Below, piece after piece: positions 37,536 to 39,851 of a DNA stretch of 39,851 bases. The notes beneath the pieces were generated by a model. The model saw only the letters and a list, made by a program, of their open reading frames with translations, ran no database searches and had not been told where the DNA came from. Every line of letters begins with the position of its first letter. Position 1 is the first letter of the stretch. Source of the stretch: an uncultured Oscillospiraceae bacterium. Lineage in GTDB: Bacteria > Bacillota_A > Clostridia > Oscillospirales > Oscillospiraceae. The DNA lies in assembly GCA_910584605.1 (NCBI GenBank), contig CAJUAW010000011.1, positions 1 to 39,851 of the forward strand. Direction: 5' to 3'. A program made the position numbers and the translations under genes.

Positions 37536-39851
37536 TTAAAACCTGCTTTCCACATAGTTCTTCAGCATCTGGGCCACCTGGGCCCGGGTCGCCAGTCCCT
37601 GCGGGTCCAGCCGCCCATTGCCGACTCCGTTGATGATCCCTGTCTCCACCGCCCAATCCATGGCGGTGGAGGCATACCCGCCGATGGCCTCGGAATCCGC
37701 AAAGCCTCCGCTCCCGCCCTTCCCGGCGGAGGGACTTCCCGCGGTCCGGTACAGCATGACCGCCAGCTGCTCCCGGGTCACGCTGTCCTCCGCGCCAAAC
37801 ACGCCGCTGCCATAGCCGGAGACGATCCCCTGCTCAAAGGCCCAGGCCACTGCGTCCGCGTAGTAGACGCCGCTGTCCACATCGGAGAAGGCGGCCGAAT
37901 GGGCGCTGTCCGGGTTGTCTGCCAGATTATGGAGGACGGCTGCCAGCATGCCGCGGGTCATATTCAGGTCGGGGGAGAAGGTATTGGCCCCGGTACCGCT
38001 GAACAGTCCGTGCCCGCTGGCAAAGGAGACGGCTCCATAGGCCCAGCTGGAGGCGGACACATCGTCAAAGCTCCTGCCATTGCTCACGATCTCCACCTGG
38101 GCGGGGCCGCTCAGGGGAACGGTTAAAACCCCGTCCACAGCGGCGGACCGGCGAAGGACCAGGCGGGACCCGTCATCCTGGGGGAGGACAGCCACCGTGC
38201 CCGGGTCCGCGCCGGGACAGGGGAGCCGGAGGGTCACACCGCCGTCCAGGCTCTCCACAGCCCGACCGCCCGCAGTTATGCTCAGAGCGTATACGCTGCC
38301 GCCGGTGTGCTCCACAGCGGCGACGACGGAGCCGCCGCTGGCAGACAGCCCGGCCAGGCTCCGGTTGGCCACCGTCACGCTGGCGATGGGAGTGCGAATG
38401 GTCAGATCTGCGCCGGTGCGGCTGCCCACCTGTCCCACCGACCAGGCGGGAATGCTCACCTGTACCCGCTCCAGATCTCCGGCGGTCTTGGGAGCGATGA
38501 CCACCTCCCCGCTGCCTCCGGTCCGGGCCTGCGCCACCGCCTCCGCCATGTCACTGGAGGAGACCGCCGCCACAGCGGTTCCATCGACCACCGTGCTGGC
38601 AGGCGCGATGGTGGTAACGGATGCGGACCCGCCGCTCTGCTCCGTGGAAACGCTGCCGGACGAGGCGGCGCTGCCGTTGGAGCCGGCGGAGCCTCCACCG
38701 GAGCTGCCGGAGCCTCCACCGGAACCGCCCGTACCTTCGCCGGAACCGCCCGTACCTTCGCCGGAACCGCTGGTATCTCCACTGGAATCTCCGGTATCGC
38801 CGCCGGAACCGCCGGAGGTACCGGGCGCTTCTGGCGCGCTTTCGCTCTGGACGGTGACCGTCAGATCCCGCTCCACGGAACAGTAGTTGGCCGGATCGGC
38901 GGGGGTGTACACTGCCGGAAAGGCTCCAGTGCTGGCGGCCTCCGTCTCAGGGGCCAGCCAGGCCCAGCCAGAGGGCAGCGGCACGGTGCTCAGCGGAGCG
39001 CCGGGGGCGGCTTCCAGCCCCTCCGGGATCGAACAACTGGGCTCCGCCTTTTCGATGACCATCCTGCCCCCGGCGGTGCCGGTGTAGTTCCCCATACCGG
39101 TAACCGTGACAGCGGTCTCCCCCGCGTCGATGGCCTGACCGCCGCTGATCGTGTAGTCCCTGCCCGGCGTCAGGGTCTCGCCGTCCAGCGTGACTGTAAA
39201 CGCGCCGGTCTGCGCGCCGCCATGATAGGTGAGCACGCCGTCCTGGACCACCGCCGCCCCGGTGAGCGGCTTCGGGAGAATCCGGCCGCTGGCGGTCAAG
39301 GTCTGCGGCGGCAGGACGTATTTGTCCGCATCCGCCCCGGAAAGCGGCGACAGGGTCAGCACCACTGGATAGTCCTCTCCGGCGCTGGCGCCGGGATATG
39401 GGCCGGGGACCGCCGTGACAAAGACCTGATCCGCCCCTGCGACCCCCTCCAACACCACACTGCCGTTCAGCGTACCGGCGCCGGCGGTCCCATCGTACAC
39501 CTTGTCCACCGTCCCCTGAACCGCAGCGGCCAGCGTCCTCTGCGTCATGGTGACGGTGACGACCACCTTCGCCACATCATCGGCAAACGGTCCGTCCGAG
39601 CGGTCCGCCGGGAGGATAAACAGGTAATATTCATATTCGCCAGGCTCGCTCAGCACCGTATTGGGGTCCTCCTTCCAGCAGGACCGGTAGGCCGAAAACT
39701 CCTCCCCCTCCACTGTCATGACGAACGAGGGCGAGTAGTCAAACTCGGTTATGCTACCCAGCGTCTGGCCTGCGCTGACCTGCGCGTACATCGTGCCGAA
39801 CACGGCCACGGTCTTGCGAGGGAGCAGCGCCTCGGGGTACAGCATCGGATA
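37536..39851 (-). CDS. S-layer-homology surface protein with MBG/YDG modules, partial
   Basis: The frame is open from the right window edge, so the N terminus and any signal peptide are outside; 771 residues are visible. In order: an unassigned beta domain (about 1-100), a YDG-type repeat (VQGTVDKVYDGTAGAGTLNG, later DKYVLP), an MBG-like module (YHGGAQTGAFTVTL; AVTVTGMGNYTG), a Gly/Ser/Thr-rich linker (about 345-400), a beta-rich region, and three C-terminal SLH domains (FDDVSASSWAYGAVSF; FSDVDSGVYYADAVAW; FADSEAIGGYASTAMDW). SLH domains hold such proteins on pyruvylated cell-wall polymers. It is probably an adhesin or surface-display protein, and terminates at its own hairpin. Confidence 0.9.
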   Translation of the reverse strand, partial: YPMLYPEALLPRKTVAVFGTMYAQVSAGQTLGSITEFDYSPSFVMTVEGEEFSAYRSCWKEDPNTVLSEPGEYEYYLFILPADRSDGPFADDVAKVVVTVTMTQRTLAAAVQGTVDKVYDGTAGAGTLNGSVVLEGVAGADQVFVTAVPGPYPGASAGEDYPVVLTLSPLSGADADKYVLPPQTLTASGRILPKPLTGAAVVQDGVLTYHGGAQTGAFTVTLDGETLTPGRDYTISGGQAIDAGETAVTVTGMGNYTGTAGGRMVIEKAEPSCSIPEGLEAAPGAPLSTVPLPSGWAWLAPETEAASTGAFPAVYTPADPANYCSVERDLTVTVQSESAPEAPGTSGGSGGDTGDSSGDTSGSGEGTGGSGEGTGGSGGGSGSSGGGSAGSNGSAASSGSVSTEQSGGSASVTTIAPASTVVDGTAVAAVSSSDMAEAVAQARTGGSGEVVIAPKTAGDLERVQVSIPAWSVGQVGSRTGADLTIRTPIASVTVANRSLAGLSASGGSVVAAVEHTGGSVYALSITAGGRAVESLDGGVTLRLPCPGADPGTVAVLPQDDGSRLVLRRSAAVDGVLTVPLSGPAQVEIVSNGRSFDDVSASSWAYGAVSFASGHGLFSGTGANTFSPDLNMTRGMLAAVLHNLADNPDSAHSAAFSDVDSGVYYADAVAWAFEQGIVSGYGSGVFGAEDSVTREQLAVMLYRTAGSPSAGKGGSGGFADSEAIGGYASTAMDWAVETGIINGVGNGRLDPQGLATRAQVAQMLKNYVESRF
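38719..38769. repeat. 21-bp tandem repeat in the Gly/Ser linker
   Basis: Two perfect 21-base units (38719-38739, 38740-38760) and the first nine bases of a third. They encode a seven-residue Gly-Glu-Gly-Thr-Gly-Gly-Ser unit on the leftward strand and could change linker length by slippage without breaking the frame. Confidence 0.8.

Larger units (their letters stand above)
35602..39851. mobile_element. putative left end of an integrated element
   Basis: It begins where the deacetylase gene is cut (about 35602) and contains a large serine recombinase, a small gene and a surface protein; the right end is outside the window. The reasons are a host gene broken within a conserved domain, a recombinase within 170 bases of the break, and no continuation of the host gene anywhere in the window. 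The boundary at the left is good to about ten bases; that the S-layer protein gene belongs to the element is inference. Confidence 0.55.

Noticed and set aside
1..39851. tRNA, rRNA, CRISPR arrays, riboswitches
   Set aside because: No T-loop/acceptor patterns, no regularly spaced repeats and no recognisable riboswitch core were found on reading both strands; short or diverged RNAs could be missed by eye.

Overview
The window reads as chromosomal DNA of a GC-rich, low-motility-signal gut Clostridium of the Oscillospiraceae type (Flavonifractor, Intestinimonas or Lawsonibacter-like). The basis is the combination of very GC-rich coding DNA with AT-rich intergenic promoters, Gram-positive ribosome binding sites (AGGAGG), a CIRCE-controlled groES-groEL operon, a WalR/WalK cell-wall system with YycH/YycI-like partners, and a butyryl-CoA:acetate type CoA-transferase. 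The genus is inferred from gene style only.

Layout. 1-5178 (housekeeping): the tail of an unknown gene, a DEAD-box RNA helicase with a long basic tail, a 37-codon small gene, the CoA-transferase, a leftward set of small membrane-associated genes (YgjV-like protein with an acetyltransferase-like tail, a 53-residue DUF3006-like protein, a one-helix protein), and a 41-residue small gene behind a palindromic promoter. 5184-7524: groEL and groES with promoter and CIRCE, then a 317-base gap holding a long imperfect hairpin. 7525-16228: a long leftward run of nudix hydrolase, walR, walK, yycH-like, yycI-like, murI, an unknown gene, an RNA methyltransferase and a lipid kinase, probably mostly one transcript.

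16349-25715 is a catabolic island around a LysR-type regulator: an RraA-family aldolase-like protein, a class I aminotransferase, a 2-hydroxyacid dehydrogenase plus glycerate 2-kinase, and a dicarboxylate/amino-acid symporter followed by divergent pxpB, pxpC and pxpA homologues. Four sites of the form AATAT-N11-ATATT (T-N11-A geometry; two with one mismatch) lie in its promoters. Three are centred about 65 bases upstream of the start predicted from an extended -10 promoter, which suggests one regulon. A plausible, unproven pathway is uptake and ring opening of an oxoproline-like compound, transamination, aldol cleavage, reduction and phosphorylation to 2-phosphoglycerate.

25781-34973 is a sugar or cyclitol locus: a TIM-barrel isomerase facing left, a LacI-type regulator with an 18-base operator-like palindrome just after its promoter, three Gfo/Idh/MocA dehydrogenases and a complete RbsBAC-type ABC importer.

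At about 35602 a polysaccharide deacetylase gene is cut off in the middle of its catalytic domain. A large serine recombinase lies immediately beyond, facing the break, followed by a small gene and a large S-layer-homology surface protein running off the window. This looks like the left end of an integrated element whose attachment site is inside the deacetylase gene. No tRNA, rRNA or CRISPR array was recognised.
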